From positions 1-33,554 of the forward strand of contig JAAWAR010000081.1 of NCBI GenBank assembly GCA_022792295.1: a stretch of DNA of 33,554 nt. Reading direction: 5' to 3'. Position 1 is the stretch's first letter, and each line of letters starts with the position of its first letter. The notes under the pieces are model-generated. The model was not told the DNA's origin, searched no databases, and worked only from the letters and a program-made list of their open reading frames with translations. Shown piece by piece: positions 32,627 through 33,554 of this stretch. Made by a program: the position numbers and the translations under genes. The stretch comes from Lachnospiraceae bacterium (GTDB taxonomy: Bacteria; Bacillota; Clostridia; Lachnospirales; Lachnospiraceae).

Positions 32627-33217
32627 TCACTGCATATACCCGGCCTTCTTAAGCGCCGGCCGAAGCGCCGAATAAAGCACCACTGCAATCACCGCGTTAA
32701 TCAACGCATTGATCAGGGTCGAATACGTGGTGATCGCGACCAAAGCCTTCACCGCCGAAGCCGCCTTATCAGCATTGGGGAACAAAAGCGTATACCATAT
32801 ATATTTTAAGGCCGGTTCAAAAAAACAGTTAAAGCCCAGCCCGCAGACCGCGGCGATCACCGACCACCTTGCCACATAGCCAGGCGTATGCTCCTTCGAA
32901 ATCCCCGCAACTCTATGGGCCACCAAACCGACAATCAGCCCAATGACAAGCTTCGTAATAAAAGTCCTGGGCGCAGACGCCGCAAAGCCGCCCATCACAT
33001 CGGCCGCCGAAAGCCCAACCGCCCCCGCAAGCCCGCCATACAATCCGCCTAACAAATACGCACCCAGCACCACAAATGCATTCCCGATATGGATCTTCGT
33101 CCCAGAAGCCGAAATCGCCGGAAACACCGCATACCCCACATAACAAAGCGCCGCCATAAGCCCAGCCTGCATCAGCTTCTGCAGCTGCCTCCGATTTCTC
33201 TCATCCACTCTGCCCAT
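32627..33217 (-). CDS. ECF transporter S component (candidate vitamin B6 vitamer uptake)
   Basis: This 196-residue integral membrane protein has five or six hydrophobic segments and the usual ECF S-component pattern. This includes KIHIGNAFVVLGAYLLGGLY, with the small-residue AxxxA-like packing GGLAGAVGLSAADVMGGF, and later YSTLINALINAVIAVVLY. S components bind the vitamin and work with a shared EcfA/EcfA'/EcfT module encoded elsewhere. The substrate is not readable from sequence; the neighbouring pyridoxal kinase favours a B6 vitamer. The ATG at 33217 has GGAGG 5 bases upstream and is preferred over the open extension to 33256. Confidence 0.87.
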   Translation of the reverse strand: MGRVDERNRRQLQKLMQAGLMAALCYVGYAVFPAISASGTKIHIGNAFVVLGAYLLGGLYGGLAGAVGLSAADVMGGFAASAPRTFITKLVIGLIVGLVAHRVAGISKEHTPGYVARWSVIAAVCGLGFNCFFEPALKYIWYTLLFPNADKAASAVKALVAITTYSTLINALINAVIAVVLYSALRPALKKAGYMQ

Positions 33218-33554
33218 TCCCCCTCCTGCCTCTCTCCATTTCCCACATCCTAACACATACTTGGAATGCTCAAAATATCCAGTTCAATCTTTTTTACCCA
33301 GTCCAGCCAAAATCATATATCTAATAATCCCCACACTCAGAACAATATAGCACCCATATGATCACACTCTCTCCAAAAAAGTGCAGCCGTACCCAGATCT
33401 CTTAAAAACCGACACACAAGTACCAACCTTTTCTAACCCCCCATCTCCCCACGCCCGCCTAGTACAGCCTCCACCCAAATCCCTTATCCCTTCCCCCACT
33501 CACGAAATACCACAGCAGAGGCCGGGTCGGGCAAGCGGGGCGGTGCAGCCGTTG
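33218..33554. other. 337-base region upstream of the ECF gene, no gene seen
   Basis: No open frame with a credible start was found. The - strand contains AT-rich stretches (around 33270-33350) where the ECF promoter probably lies, but no -35/-10 pair is close to consensus. The 10-mer GTGCAGCCGT occurs at 33381-33390 and again at 33543-33552. No known vitamin riboswitch core is evident. Confidence 0.4.

Noticed and set aside
33218-33554. Thiamine, B6 or other vitamin riboswitch upstream of the ECF transporter gene
   Set aside because: No recognisable conserved core was seen; only a 10-base direct repeat and AT-rich stretches.

Overview
The window looks like chromosome from a GC-rich anaerobic Firmicute, most likely a Lachnospiraceae-type Clostridium relative. 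The reasons are an anaerobic (CbiD-type) cobalamin pathway, strong AGGAGG-type ribosome binding sites, an RqcH homologue, an ECF vitamin transporter, an Rpn-type transposase relic and a type I-C CRISPR relic. The placement is inference from gene content; no rRNA or tRNA is present. The first ~540 bases are clearly richer in AT than the rest and hold a decayed cytidylate-kinase-like gene.

Layout. At the left end are the kinase pseudogene, then a LysR regulator and rqcH on the + strand. Every other recognised gene, from 33.2 kb down to 3.5 kb, is on the - strand. In transcription order these are: an ECF S component and pyridoxal/pyridoxamine kinase (vitamin B6 salvage, 33.2-31.7 kb); a zinc-ribbon membrane protein with a TPM-domain protein (31.4-28.9 kb); a divergent serS (28.7-27.4 kb); a zinc-dependent phospholipase-C-like gene; then cobalamin block I (26.5-16.5 kb: cbiL, hemC, cobA-hemD, cbiD, GNAT, MBL hydrolase, cbiF, cbiH, and a cbiJ-cbiE-cbiT triple fusion). 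An accessory island follows (16.5-11.7 kb). Cobalamin block II (11.6-3.5 kb) carries cbiA, cobT, cobS, a CobC-like phosphatase, cbiB, a GNAT, cbiP and cbiC.

How it works together. HemC, HemD and CobA make precorrin-2. CbiL, H, F, D, J, E/T and C convert the corrin ring to cobyrinate. CbiA and CbiP amidate it, CbiB attaches the aminopropanol arm, and CobT, CobS and CobC build and join the lower ligand. Many joints are 4-base ATGA overlaps, so the blocks are probably translationally coupled. No cobalt chelatase, precorrin-2 dehydrogenase, cbiG, cobU, corrinoid adenosyltransferase or cobD was seen, so those steps must be encoded elsewhere. I found no cobalamin riboswitch upstream of cbiA.

Most interesting region. 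The island between the cobalamin blocks contains the fossil of a type I-C CRISPR-Cas locus. A 90-codon open frame (12316-12588, -) begins as Cas7/Csd2 and ends, in frame, as the C-terminus of Cas2. It is followed on the same strand by a terminator, a short leader-like stretch, one full 33-bp repeat ending GTGGATTGAAAT, a 36-bp spacer and a degenerate terminal repeat. Next to it lie an Rpn transposase remnant, a three-gene operon ending in an Imm33/DUF4241 immunity-like protein with its own strong promoter, and a CotH-like N-terminal fragment.
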